NCBI RefSeq assembly: GCF_014217625.1
Contig: NZ_CP043641.1
Coordinates: 2,294,001 to 2,358,000 of the forward strand
Origin: Leifsonia shinshuensis
GTDB taxonomy: Bacteria; Actinomycetota; Actinomycetes; Actinomycetales; Microbacteriaceae
Direction of reading: 5' to 3'
Length of the DNA stretch: 64,000 bases
This document shows positions 26,030 through 33,795 of this stretch, piece after piece. The first letter of the stretch is position 1; each line of letters begins with the position of its first letter. The notes under the pieces were generated by a model that was not told the DNA's origin, made no database searches, and worked only from the letters and a program-made list of their open reading frames with translations. A program made the translations under genes and the position numbers.

Positions 26030-26944
26030 ATGTTCTCGATGGTTCAGCTCGAATGCTTCCTGGCCGTCGCCGAAGAGCTGCACTTCGGCCAGGCGGCGGA
26101 GCGACTGCAGATGACCCAGCCGCCGCTGAGCCGTCACATCCAGCAGATGGAGCGCACGATCGGCACGCCCCTCTTCCACCGGTCGAGCCGCCGGGTCGAA
26201 CTCACAGCCGCAGGACGTGCGTTGCTTCCGCGGGCGCGGCAGATCATCGACCTCGCGACGAAGTCGGAGGCCGAAGTGCGCTCCGTCGGCGCAGGGATCG
26301 CCGGGACGCTGACGATCGGGTACACGGCCATGGCAGGCCTGACCATCCTCCCCGACCTCATCCGCCGGAAGCGGGAGGAGTTCCCGGGCGTGAGACTGTT
26401 CCTCCGGGAGCTGGTGAGCACCGATCAGGTCGACGAGCTCGCGCGCGGGACCATCGACCTCGCCCTGATGCGCCCCATCGGCGCGCGGCAGGGCATCGCC
26501 TCGCGCCGCGTCTTCGAGGAGGAGCTCGTCCTCGCCGTCCCCTCCGACTGGGCGCTGGCGTCGGACGCCGCCCCCGTGTCGCTCACCGCGCTGGAGGGGA
26601 CGCCCTTCCTCATGTACTCGCCCGGGGAGTCCCGCTACCTCCACGACCTGATGCAGACGATCCTGCGCGAACAGCACGTGCGCCCCCGGATCATGCAGTA
26701 CGCGGGGCAGATCATGGCGATCCTGGCGCTCGTGAGCGTCGGTCTCGGTTGCGCGATCGTGCCCGCCTCCGCTCGCGACATCGCCTCGTCGCGGATCGCG
26801 CTCCTCCCGATCCGCCTCGGGGCCGGGAAGGCGGATCCGCCACGCGTCGGGATCGACCTCGCCTGGGCCCCCGAGACCGTCACGCCGCTCGCGCGCTCGA
26901 TCATCGCGATCGCGGTCGGAGGGAACGCGACCGCGGCGCCCTAG
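26030..26944 (+). CDS. LysR-family transcriptional regulator
   Basis: Regulator of 304 residues. An N-terminal winged helix-turn-helix (residues 1-60; FGQAAERLQMTQPPLSRHIQ is the core) is followed by an effector-binding domain beginning at TLTIGYTAMAGL. An ATG at 26018 is in frame, but GGAGG at 26020-26024 sits correctly for the ATG at 26030. It is divergent from the NMT1-PstS-PstS operon and is the only LysR-type gene in the accessory block, which makes it a candidate for reading the 17-bp element. Its stop overlaps that of the convergent thioesterase gene within a CTAG. Confidence 0.92.
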   Translation: MFSMVQLECFLAVAEELHFGQAAERLQMTQPPLSRHIQQMERTIGTPLFHRSSRRVELTAAGRALLPRARQIIDLATKSEAEVRSVGAGIAGTLTIGYTAMAGLTILPDLIRRKREEFPGVRLFLRELVSTDQVDELARGTIDLALMRPIGARQGIASRRVFEEELVLAVPSDWALASDAAPVSLTALEGTPFLMYSPGESRYLHDLMQTILREQHVRPRIMQYAGQIMAILALVSVGLGCAIVPASARDIASSRIALLPIRLGAGKADPPRVGIDLAWAPETVTPLARSIIAIAVGGNATAAP

Positions 26945-27951
26945 AACACGGTGGACGCGAGTCTGGAGGGAATGGCGGACATCGCCCCACGGAGCTCGAT
27001 CAGCTCACGCGCGTACGAGTCGAGGGCGACATCCTCCGGCGTGACCAACGGGAGGGAGCGCACGGGGACGGCGCTGCCGGACGCACCCTTCTCCACGAAG
27101 ATCGAGATGCACTGGGTCGTCAGGCTGAGCTGGTGCGGCGTCGCCGGATGGCCCGACCGGACCGCGACGCTGATGTGCATGCTGCGGTCCGTCGTGTGGA
27201 TGAGCCGCGCTGCGACCTCCACGATGTTGCCGATCGGGATCGGCCGGAAGAAGTTGATGCCTCCCGAGTAGACGGCCACGACCGGATCGGAGGCCCAGCC
27301 CGCCGCGCACGCGTAGGCGGTCTCGTCGATCCAGCGCATCACCGTGCCGCCGTGGGCGTTGCCGCCCCAGTTGGTGTCGCCGGGGCTCGCCAGGAAGCGG
27401 AAGACCGTGGGCGGAGCACTGGCGGCGCCGACGCCGTTCAGCGCGAGCATGGTGGCCTGGATGGCCTTGCGCGGCTCGATCCTCGCCTGCGCCCTCTCCC
27501 GGACGGTCCGGTCGCCGTCGCTCCAGGGCTCCCACTGCGGGACTTCGCGGGGCGTGCCGTCCTCCCCCACGGCGACGAACACCAGGATGCAGTGCGTGGC
27601 GACCGAGAACTCCCTCCCACCGAGCTGCGCCGTCTCGATCGACACGAAGACATGGACGCTGGTGCGCCCGGTGTAGACGACCCGCGCGTGCGCCTCGACG
27701 ATCGTCCCCGCCGCGATTGGCCGGGCGAAGTGCACGTCGCCGACGTAGGCGGTGACGCAGTAGGAGCCGCTCCAGCCCACGGCGGACGCGTAACCGGCCT
27801 TGTCGATCCACTCCAGGACCCGGCCGGCCTGGACGGTCTGGCCGGTCGCGTCCATGTCCGACGGCGCGACCAGGAAGCGCAGCGTGATGGCGCCATCGGG
27901 ACGCCCGTCCCCGGCGCGCGCTGCTGGCATGGTCGATCCCGGTGTGTGCAT
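26941..27951 (-). CDS. Double-hotdog acyl-CoA thioesterase
   Basis: Protein of 336 residues with two tandem hotdog domains (about 25-150 and 175-310), as in cytosolic acyl-CoA hydrolases. The second domain has the classic NAHGGTVMRWIDETAYACA (Asn, His and acidic Asp), whereas the first (GQTVQAGRVLEWIDKAGYASA) keeps the Asp but lacks Asn/His, so only one half may be catalytic. It is the last gene of the operon YVTN protein, PstS-like (c), small peptide, thioesterase. It would release a free acid from a CoA ester; the acyl group is unknown. Confidence 0.88.
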   Translation of the reverse strand: MHTPGSTMPAARAGDGRPDGAITLRFLVAPSDMDATGQTVQAGRVLEWIDKAGYASAVGWSGSYCVTAYVGDVHFARPIAAGTIVEAHARVVYTGRTSVHVFVSIETAQLGGREFSVATHCILVFVAVGEDGTPREVPQWEPWSDGDRTVRERAQARIEPRKAIQATMLALNGVGAASAPPTVFRFLASPGDTNWGGNAHGGTVMRWIDETAYACAAGWASDPVVAVYSGGINFFRPIPIGNIVEVAARLIHTTDRSMHISVAVRSGHPATPHQLSLTTQCISIFVEKGASGSAVPVRSLPLVTPEDVALDSYARELIELRGAMSAIPSRLASTVF

Positions 27952-28034
27952 GCGATCATCCTCGCGGAAGGAGACGCGGAGTCTCCGAGGTGTGACGCGA
28001 GAAGAATCGCGGTTCTTGCCGGTTCGTCAAGCGC

Positions 28035-28148
28035 TCAGTCGTAGCCCAGGACGCACGTCTCCGGGAGTTCGGTCTCCCGATCCCACTCCTGCGGGGCGCA
28101 CGCGACGAGCGCGCCCTCCGCTCCCGTGGCACTCCAGTGCTGAGCCAT
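28035..28148 (-). CDS. Small 37-residue peptide of unknown function
   Basis: The open frame codes for MAQHWSATGAEGALVACAPQ followed by 17 residues ending CVLGYD. It contains two Cys (17 and 32), two Trp (5 and 22) and several Glu, and has no signal peptide. Translation support is strong: AAGGAG lies ten bases before the ATG, and a longer AGGAGGTGA further upstream is a near-perfect anti-SD match. It is 41 bases downstream of PstS-like gene (c) and 83 bases upstream of the thioesterase, in the same direction. Size, Cys spacing and setting resemble a precursor peptide or a small regulatory/metal-binding protein, but no modifying enzyme is recognisable next to it. I do not recognise the family. 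Confidence 0.55.
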   Translation of the reverse strand: MAQHWSATGAEGALVACAPQEWDRETELPETCVLGYD

Positions 28149-28189
28149 GATGGTTCCGCTCCTTTCACCTCCTGGGCGTCCTTCCCGCG

Positions 28190-29215
28190 TCAGTCCAGCT
28201 TCGCGAGTTCCTCCCGGATGATCTTCTCCGGCAGGGGGAAGTACACGCCCTGGTCGAGGATCGCGCGCTGCCCGTCCCTGCTCAGCACGTAGCGCAGATA
28301 CTCTCGGACGCCCTCCGCCTGCTCGCCTTCCGCGCCGGTGTCGACGACCAGGTAGACGTTCCGCGCGAGCGGGTACTCCCGCCGCCCGAAGGACCCCATG
28401 TCGGGGACGTAGTAGACGTCGCCGCCTCGCGGTGCGAGCGGAAGCGCCTTCACGCCGTCCACGCCGTTCGCGTGGTAGAGGCCGGCCAGCGCGATCCCGT
28501 ACGGATCCTCGGCCAGCGCCGCCATCATGTCCTTCGTGGTCGGCGCCCCGGGCGACGCCTGCTTGGACCCTGCCTCGACGTACTCGCGGTAGTTCGGATT
28601 CCACTTGCGGCCGCCCCTGAAGACCACGCGCTCGAAGAACGTCGTCATCCCCGTCTGGGCGAATCCGTAGGTCTGGATGGGCGCGTCGGTCCACGGGTCG
28701 TCCAGGCCCAGCTGGCCCCAGACCCGGATGTCCTCGCTCGCGTCGCGCGCGACGTGGGGGTTCCACCGGATCTCGTCGAAGCCGCCCGTCCGCTCCGCCC
28801 CGAAGATGCCGTCCAGCTGCTCGACGGTGAGACCGGTGATCGGGTTGCTCTCGTGGACGAACACCGCGAGCCCGTAGCTTCCCCCTGCGACGTCGAGCGC
28901 TCCGGTCGCGACCGCGATCTCCGCGGGCATCCGCTTGACCTTCTCGCCGAAGGAGAGGAACTCGGTGAGGACCGATTCGCGGCCGCTCGCGCCGAGGTCG
29001 GCGGTGCCGGCGATCACGCCGATGATGCCGGACGCCTTGCAGAGGTCGTCCTCGAACTGCGCGCCGGGGTGGAAGAACCGGAAGCCCTCCTCCCAGCGCG
29101 GCACCATGTCCGCCAGGGAGACGCCGAAGTGGCGGAGCACGCCCGAGTAGTTCGACCGGGGGCTGTAGGGCGGCAGGCTCTCGACCGACCGCACGATCTC
29201 TTCGCTGTATTCCAT
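28190..29215 (-). CDS. PstS-like binding-protein-fold protein without signal peptide (c)
   Basis: Protein of 341 residues with the same conserved stretches as its paralogues: NPITGLTVEQLDGIFGAERT, RVWGQLGLDDPWTDAPI and EYLRYVLSRDGQRAILDQG. The N-terminus (MEYSEEIVRSVESLPPYSPR) carries no export signal. GAGG precedes the ATG by five bases, overlapping the stop of the YVTN gene. It is followed by the 37-residue peptide gene, the tightest link between this family and a small peptide in the window. Confidence 0.82.
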   Translation of the reverse strand: MEYSEEIVRSVESLPPYSPRSNYSGVLRHFGVSLADMVPRWEEGFRFFHPGAQFEDDLCKASGIIGVIAGTADLGASGRESVLTEFLSFGEKVKRMPAEIAVATGALDVAGGSYGLAVFVHESNPITGLTVEQLDGIFGAERTGGFDEIRWNPHVARDASEDIRVWGQLGLDDPWTDAPIQTYGFAQTGMTTFFERVVFRGGRKWNPNYREYVEAGSKQASPGAPTTKDMMAALAEDPYGIALAGLYHANGVDGVKALPLAPRGGDVYYVPDMGSFGRREYPLARNVYLVVDTGAEGEQAEGVREYLRYVLSRDGQRAILDQGVYFPLPEKIIREELAKLD

Positions 29216-29222
29216 GCGATCC

Positions 29223-30371
29223 TCAGGCGTTCCGGTCGCGCAGCACGGTGACCGTGTTGTCGTCGTTGAGGATGAACAGGCTCCCCGCCGCCGTGTGAAT
29301 GAGGCCGCTGATGGCTCCGGGCGCCGGATCGTGGCCGAGCTCGGTCAGGCCGATCGGTGCATCGGTCACGAAGTCGTGGATGAGCAGCTGCCGGCTCTTC
29401 GAGCCGACGATGAAGAGCCGCTTCTGCGGGTTCACCACCCAGTTGCCCGGCGCGTCGACGACGTCGATCGTCCGCGTGACGACGTGGTCGGTCCCGGAGA
29501 CGGCCGCCACCGTTCCGGCGCCGGTCTTCTCGTCCCCGGCTCCGAGCACCCACATCTCGTCCTTGCCGTTGATGGCCGCGATGGGCAGCATCCGGAACGG
29601 ACGGTGGTTCACCGGGACGGTCGCGAGGATCTCGTCGTCGGCGATGCGGACGACCGTCACCGTGTCGTCTGCCTCATTGGAGAAGTAGATGTTCCCGTGC
29701 TCGCGGAAGATCGCGTTGCGGTTCGGCCGGTGACCGAGCGGGATCCGGCGGATCACCGCGTTCGTCGCGTCATCGAAGACGGTCGCGTCGTCCGACTCGG
29801 TGCTGACGACATAGGTCTTGCCGACCGGCTGGGTGATCGGCTTGTAGCTGGCGCCCCAGGGCTGGCCCCACTTGGGCAGCCCGCCCACCTCGATCGTGGC
29901 CACGACCCGGGCGGTGGCGATCTCGACGGCGGTGACCGTCGCATTCCCCTCGTTGAGCGTGTAGACCAGCCCTCGGTCGAACGCGGGCATCGTGCCGGTG
30001 GGCGCACTGCCCACCGGAAGGCCGACCCGGTCGATGACCTCCCGGGTCTGCGGGTTGATGATGGCGGCCTCATCGGCGGAGCGGAGCGCGACGAGCCCGA
30101 CGTTGCATCCGGCGTCGAAGGAGAAGTGCGCAGCGCCGCCCCCGATCCGCCAGCGGTCGATCACGTGCCCGTCCGCGTGGTCGAGCACGGTGATCGTGTC
30201 GCCGCCCGAATCGGAGACCCAGACGTGTCCGGATTCCTTGACGTAGCCGATGTGGAGGTGCGGGCCGGTGCCGACATCGACGGTCGCGACCTCCGCGTAA
30301 CGCACCGGGGCGACCCCGGGCTGCACCGCGGTCACAGGCTCATTCCTGAACAGTTGCTCGCCATTGTGCAT
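29223..30371 (-). CDS. YVTN-type beta-propeller protein without signal peptide
   Basis: Protein of 382 residues made of about seven repeats of the type HVWVSDSGGDTITVLDHADG and NIYFSNEADDTVTVVRIADD, which fold as a beta-propeller. Most bacterial YVTN proteins are exported; this one starts MHNGEQLFRNEPVTAV with no hydrophobic segment. GAAGGGA precedes the ATG. It heads the operon that includes PstS-like (c), the 37-residue peptide and the thioesterase. It may act as a scaffold or an enzyme (some propellers are lactonases or dehydrogenases), but no catalytic signature is evident. Confidence 0.8.
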   Translation of the reverse strand: MHNGEQLFRNEPVTAVQPGVAPVRYAEVATVDVGTGPHLHIGYVKESGHVWVSDSGGDTITVLDHADGHVIDRWRIGGGAAHFSFDAGCNVGLVALRSADEAAIINPQTREVIDRVGLPVGSAPTGTMPAFDRGLVYTLNEGNATVTAVEIATARVVATIEVGGLPKWGQPWGASYKPITQPVGKTYVVSTESDDATVFDDATNAVIRRIPLGHRPNRNAIFREHGNIYFSNEADDTVTVVRIADDEILATVPVNHRPFRMLPIAAINGKDEMWVLGAGDEKTGAGTVAAVSGTDHVVTRTIDVVDAPGNWVVNPQKRLFIVGSKSRQLLIHDFVTDAPIGLTELGHDPAPGAISGLIHTAAGSLFILNDDNTVTVLRDRNA

Positions 30372-30377
30372 GTTCCC

Positions 30378-30397
30378 TTCGTTTGCGTGTAAACGAA
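30378..30397. promoter_or_regulatory. Inverted repeat TTCGTTT-N6-AAACGAA
   Basis: A perfect 7-bp inverted repeat with a six-base spacer, immediately upstream of the YVTN gene and in the region divergent to the phosphatase gene. Its size fits a dimeric regulator such as a GntR or LacI type. It is distinct from the 17-bp element, which I could not find convincingly here. Confidence 0.5.
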
Positions 30398-30502
30398 ATC
30401 TATACTTCGCTGCAACAGATTTCTAGATTGATTCGAACAATCGTTACATTCAGCATGGAGCGCGAGGGTTGCAATTCGCAAACGATCTGGGAGGCTAGGA
30501 CA

Positions 30503-31330
30503 ATGGTCCCGGCACACGCGGAGTCCCCGGACGAACTCCTCCACCTCGCCACCGACATCGCGAGGGAGGCAGGCGCGCTCCTGCTGCGCCATCATCAGGA
30601 TGTCCTCGCGATCGAGACCAAGGCCGGCGCCGGCGACGTCGTCTCGGCGGCGGATCGTGACGCCGAAGCCCTCATCCTGCGACGCCTCCGGGCGGCCCGG
30701 CCCGACGACGGCGTCATCGCGGAGGAGAGCGGGACGATCGCCGGCGCCAGCGGGCTCACCTGGATCATCGACCCACTCGACGGGTCGTCGAACTACGTCC
30801 ACGGCGCCACCCCGTTCGCCGTCTCCATCGCGGTGTGCGACCACGTCGACGACCGCAGGCTCGCTCCACGCGCGGGAGTCGTCTTCGACCCCGTCGGCGG
30901 GGAGGTCTTCGGCGCGGCACGAGGCTCGGGCGCCGTCCTGAACGGCGCACGCCTCCGGCGCCGGCCCGTGCGCGCGCTGGACGGCGCGTTGGTCGCGACG
31001 GGGCTCGCGCACACCCCCGCCCTGAGATCGGCGCAGCTCGCCGTGCTGGCGCGGCTGCTCCCGCAGGTCGGCGACCTGAGACGCTCGGGATCGGCGGCCG
31101 TGGATCTGTGCTGGGTGGCCGCCGGCCGGATCGAGGCGTTCTTCCAGCCCGGCCTGAAGGTCTGGGACTACGCCGCGGCCCAGCTCGTCCTCACGGAGTC
31201 GGGCTGCGATTTCCGCCTCGCCGCCGGGCTGGAGGACAGCACGGAGACGATCGTGGCCGCATCGCCGGAGGTCTCGGCGGACTTCCTCGCCGCCCTCTCC
31301 GCCGCCGGCATCGCCGAGGCTCCCCGATGA
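30503..31330 (+). CDS. Inositol-monophosphatase-family phosphatase
   Basis: Mg-dependent phosphatase of 275 residues. Metal-binding motifs are all present: Glu74-Glu75 (IAEESG), DPLDGSSN at residues 90-97, and the C-terminal WDYAAAQLVLTESG. A ribosome-binding site (AGGACA, with GGAGG further up) precedes the ATG at 30503; the open frame begins earlier. It starts the operon that continues with a NUDIX hydrolase. Family members act on inositol phosphate, PAP, fructose bisphosphate or histidinol phosphate. Here it may remove phosphate from a pathway intermediate. The window holds a second, less similar family member at 59363-60175. Confidence 0.9.
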   Translation: MVPAHAESPDELLHLATDIAREAGALLLRHHQDVLAIETKAGAGDVVSAADRDAEALILRRLRAARPDDGVIAEESGTIAGASGLTWIIDPLDGSSNYVHGATPFAVSIAVCDHVDDRRLAPRAGVVFDPVGGEVFGAARGSGAVLNGARLRRRPVRALDGALVATGLAHTPALRSAQLAVLARLLPQVGDLRRSGSAAVDLCWVAAGRIEAFFQPGLKVWDYAAAQLVLTESGCDFRLAAGLEDSTETIVAASPEVSADFLAALSAAGIAEAPR

Positions 31331-31899
31331 GGACCGTCCTCCCGCCGAACGCCACGCTCGTGCCTCCGCAGGCTGCGCTCGCCTTCCGCGGCGTCCTCTT
31401 CGACACGTATCAGTGGCAGCAGGAAGTCTTCGACGGCAGTCACCGGACGTTCGAGATGCTGCGGCGACCCGACACCGTCCAGGTCATCGCCGTCAGGGAC
31501 GACTCGGTCGTGCTCCTGCGGGAGCGGCAGCCGGGAGGGCCCTGGTACCACTCCCTCCCGGGCGGCCGGCACGACCGCGCCGACGAATCGGAGCAGGACG
31601 CGGCGCGCCGCGAACTCCTCGAGGAGACAGGACTGACCTTCGCCGACTGGAGGCTGCTCGACGTCCGGCAGCCGCACACGAAGATCGAGCACTTCGTCTA
31701 CGTCTTCCTGGCCAGCGGGTTCGACAGGGCGTTCCCGCCCGCTCCGGACGACGGCGAGCGGATCAGCACGCGATTCGTCGACCTGCGGACACTGAAGGAG
31801 GTCGCGGCGGGGCCGGACGCCCGCGGGATCCCGGAACGCCTTCTCGATCGGGTGGACACCGTCGCCGAGCTTCTCGCCCTTCCCTCCTACCCGGCATGA
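31327..31899 (+). CDS. NUDIX hydrolase
   Basis: Hydrolase of 190 residues acting on nucleoside diphosphates linked to another group. The Nudix box is GGRHDRADESEQ followed by DAARRELLEETGL, with one extra residue between the Gly and the first Glu relative to the G-x5-E consensus; the metal-binding REllEE core is intact. Its ATG overlaps the phosphatase stop (ATGA). In this setting it may process a nucleotide-activated intermediate such as a CMP- or NDP-linked compound, but this is a guess. Confidence 0.88.
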   Translation: MRTVLPPNATLVPPQAALAFRGVLFDTYQWQQEVFDGSHRTFEMLRRPDTVQVIAVRDDSVVLLRERQPGGPWYHSLPGGRHDRADESEQDAARRELLEETGLTFADWRLLDVRQPHTKIEHFVYVFLASGFDRAFPPAPDDGERISTRFVDLRTLKEVAAGPDARGIPERLLDRVDTVAELLALPSYPA

Positions 31900-31973
31900 C
31901 GGACGCGTACCTGAGCGTTTCCGGATTCGTCACACTCCGGTCGCGCCGACCGATGCCTTTCGGACCTGTCCTT

Positions 31974-31986
31974 TGTTACAGTGACA
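31974..31986. promoter_or_regulatory. Palindrome TGTTACAGTGACA upstream of the ChrB-like gene
   Basis: A 13-bp near-perfect palindrome centred on A31980, 45 bases before the ChrB-like start. A related TGTTACGGTGAAC lies at 32704-32716 upstream of the NMT1-like gene. Two copies flanking a putative DNA-binding protein gene suggest local autoregulation. Confidence 0.5.
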
Positions 31987-32031
31987 CCGCACCGCACCGC
32001 ATCCCGCGCGTGCAGTGAGGATGGAGACGCG

Positions 32032-32640
32032 ATGAACACGACTGTGGACCAGCTCACCGAAGCCAAGGAGGCCGGCGAGACCGCTCTGGCCGCCAAGGAG
32101 GCCAAAAACCTCACGTGGCTCATCCTGGTCTACCGGGTCCCCAGCGAACCGACGCGGCTCCGCGGCGCCGTCTGGCGCAAGCTCCGCAACCTCGGCGCGG
32201 TCTACATGCAGAACTCCGCCGCCGCGATCCCCCGCACCGTCCACACCGAGCGGACGATGCGCGCCCTCCGCAAGGAGATCGTCGAGTCCATGTCGGGTAA
32301 GGCGTTCCTGATCAGCTCGTCGTCCGTCGCGAGCGACGCCGACCTCCGCGAGATGTTCAACGAGGCCCGCAACGATGAGTACGAGGAGATCCTCGACAAG
32401 TGCAAGGACTTCCACACGGGCATCGACAAGGAGATCCGCGAGGAGCACTACACCTACGGCGAGCTCGAGGAGAACGAGGAAGACCTCCACAAGCTCCGCG
32501 GTTGGTACGACAAGGTGAAGACGCGCGACGTGCTGGGCGCCTCGAGGGCCCCGGAGGTCGTCGCCGCACTCGCCGGCTGCGCCGAAAAGCTCGAGGCGTT
32601 CGCCGCGGAGGTCTACGAAGCGGACAACGCTTCGCTGTGA
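32032..32640 (+). CDS. ChrB N-terminal-domain protein
   Basis: Protein of 202 residues with the ChrB N-terminal domain: WLILVYRVPSEPTRLRGAVW at about residue 26, then KLRNLGAVYMQNSAAAIP. The rest is charged and probably helical. ChrB proteins regulate chromate-resistance operons, and chromate is an oxyanion like sulfate and phosphate. No chrA gene is present, so it may sense another oxyanion or a phosphonate. GGAG precedes the ATG. It lies between the phosphatase/NUDIX pair and the NMT1-like/TauD pair, with related palindromes on both sides. Confidence 0.8.
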   Translation: MNTTVDQLTEAKEAGETALAAKEAKNLTWLILVYRVPSEPTRLRGAVWRKLRNLGAVYMQNSAAAIPRTVHTERTMRALRKEIVESMSGKAFLISSSSVASDADLREMFNEARNDEYEEILDKCKDFHTGIDKEIREEHYTYGELEENEEDLHKLRGWYDKVKTRDVLGASRAPEVVAALAGCAEKLEAFAAEVYEADNASL

Positions 32641-32662
32641 CGAACTGATTTCATCGCTGCAG

Positions 32663-32679
32663 AAATCAAACAGCCGACA
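32663..32679 (+). promoter_or_regulatory. 17-bp regulon element, site upstream of the NMT1-like/TauD operon
   Basis: AAATCAAACAGCCGACA on the plus strand, in the same orientation to transcription as the other sites, about 105 bases before the NMT1-like start. The upstream bases also form an inverted repeat TGATTTC (32646-32652)/GAAATCA (32662-32668). Confidence 0.65.
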
Positions 32680-32703
32680 CATCTTCTAATCATCGCCGGT
32701 TAG

Positions 32704-32716
32704 TGTTACGGTGAAC
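32704..32716. promoter_or_regulatory. Second TGTTAC-type palindrome
   Basis: TGTTACGGTGAAC matches the TGTTACAGTGACA palindrome at 31974-31986 in 10 of 13 positions, including TGTTAC and GTGA. It lies 68 bases before the NMT1-like gene. Confidence 0.4.
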
Positions 32717-32783
32717 GAAAGTGAAGACGAGGGAGTCGGCTGTTCCGTTGGTTCGCCGACGCCGCTCCAACCAAGGAGGGTCA

Positions 32784-33776
32784 ATGGCTGACACAACATC
32801 CACACTCACGCCGGTCAAGCTCGGGTCGAAAGCATCCTGGATCGCGTACCTCGCAGACGCGCTCGGCTACTTCGAGGAGGCGGGACTCGACGTCACCCTC
32901 CTGGACAAGCCGACCATCAAGGAGCTCGAGGCCGCGGGCGAGCGGATCGACGTCCAGGTCAACTGGCTGCAGCACGCGGTCTACGGCACGGCCAACGGCA
33001 AGCCGCAGCTCGCGGTCATGATGCTCCACGACGCGACCGGCATCACGATCATGGTCGCGGACGGGGCGAAGGACCAGATCACGTCGGCCGCCGACTTCGC
33101 GGGCAAGCGGATCGCCGAAGGCGCGAGCCACTCCTCCAAGGGCATCCTCACCAACTACCTCGCCACCAAGGCCGGTCTCCCGAGCGGCAGCTACACGCCG
33201 GTCTACGCAGCCCTCGACGGACGGCGTGAGGCGGTCGCGCAGGCGCTGCAGGACGACAGCGTCGACGTGCTCACCTTCATGGAGCCGATGACGACCTTCG
33301 TCCGCAACAGCGACAAGGTCTCGGTGCTCTACGACTTCGGCACCCGTGAGAGCACCCTGGCCGAACTCGGGCTCGTCTGGCCGGCGGAGTCGCTGCTGGT
33401 GAACCCGGACTACCGCCGCGAGAACCCCGACACGGTGCAGAAGCTCGTCGACGCGTTCGTGAAGACCATGGAGTACATCCACGCCAGCTCTCCGGAGGAG
33501 GTCGCCGGACAGCTGCGCGGCACGCTCCTGGCGGGCAAGTCCGACGCCGAGGCGGTCGAAGCCATCGCCAAGCGCTGGCCCACCCTCTCGCACGACTACG
33601 ACTTCCAGCGGGAGTCCGTGCAGCTCGTCATCGACGCGATCCAGGCGGCGCCGTTCGACGACTCCGCAAGCGGGCAGACCCGCGCGAAGTCGAAGGAGAT
33701 CCAGATCGATCCCGAGACGCTCTACGACAACTCGTTCGTCGTGAACGCGCTGCAGCCGCTCGCGCAGGGCCTCTGA
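32784..33776 (+). CDS. NMT1/SsuA-type binding-protein-fold protein without signal peptide (2)
   Basis: Protein of 330 residues, paralogue of the one at 24940-25926 (shared YLADALGYFEEAGLDV, IMVADGAKDQITSAADFAGK, SSKGILTNYLATKAGLPSGS). The N-terminus MADTTSTLTPVKLGSKASW is polar, so it is cytoplasmic by prediction. AAGGAGG four bases before the ATG at 32784 fixes the start, although the frame is open from 32721. It is followed after 19 bases by the TauD-type dioxygenase gene. Sulfonate/taurine systems also pair an SsuA/TauA-type protein with an oxygenase, but there the binding protein is exported. Confidence 0.83.
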   Translation: MADTTSTLTPVKLGSKASWIAYLADALGYFEEAGLDVTLLDKPTIKELEAAGERIDVQVNWLQHAVYGTANGKPQLAVMMLHDATGITIMVADGAKDQITSAADFAGKRIAEGASHSSKGILTNYLATKAGLPSGSYTPVYAALDGRREAVAQALQDDSVDVLTFMEPMTTFVRNSDKVSVLYDFGTRESTLAELGLVWPAESLLVNPDYRRENPDTVQKLVDAFVKTMEYIHASSPEEVAGQLRGTLLAGKSDAEAVEAIAKRWPTLSHDYDFQRESVQLVIDAIQAAPFDDSASGQTRAKSKEIQIDPETLYDNSFVVNALQPLAQGL

Positions 33777-33795
33777 GAAGAGGGAGGACGACACG

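Noticed and set aside
30400..30440. A copy of the 17-bp element before the YVTN/phosphatase genes
   Set aside because: Only scattered matches; the convincing feature there is the TTCGTTT inverted repeat.
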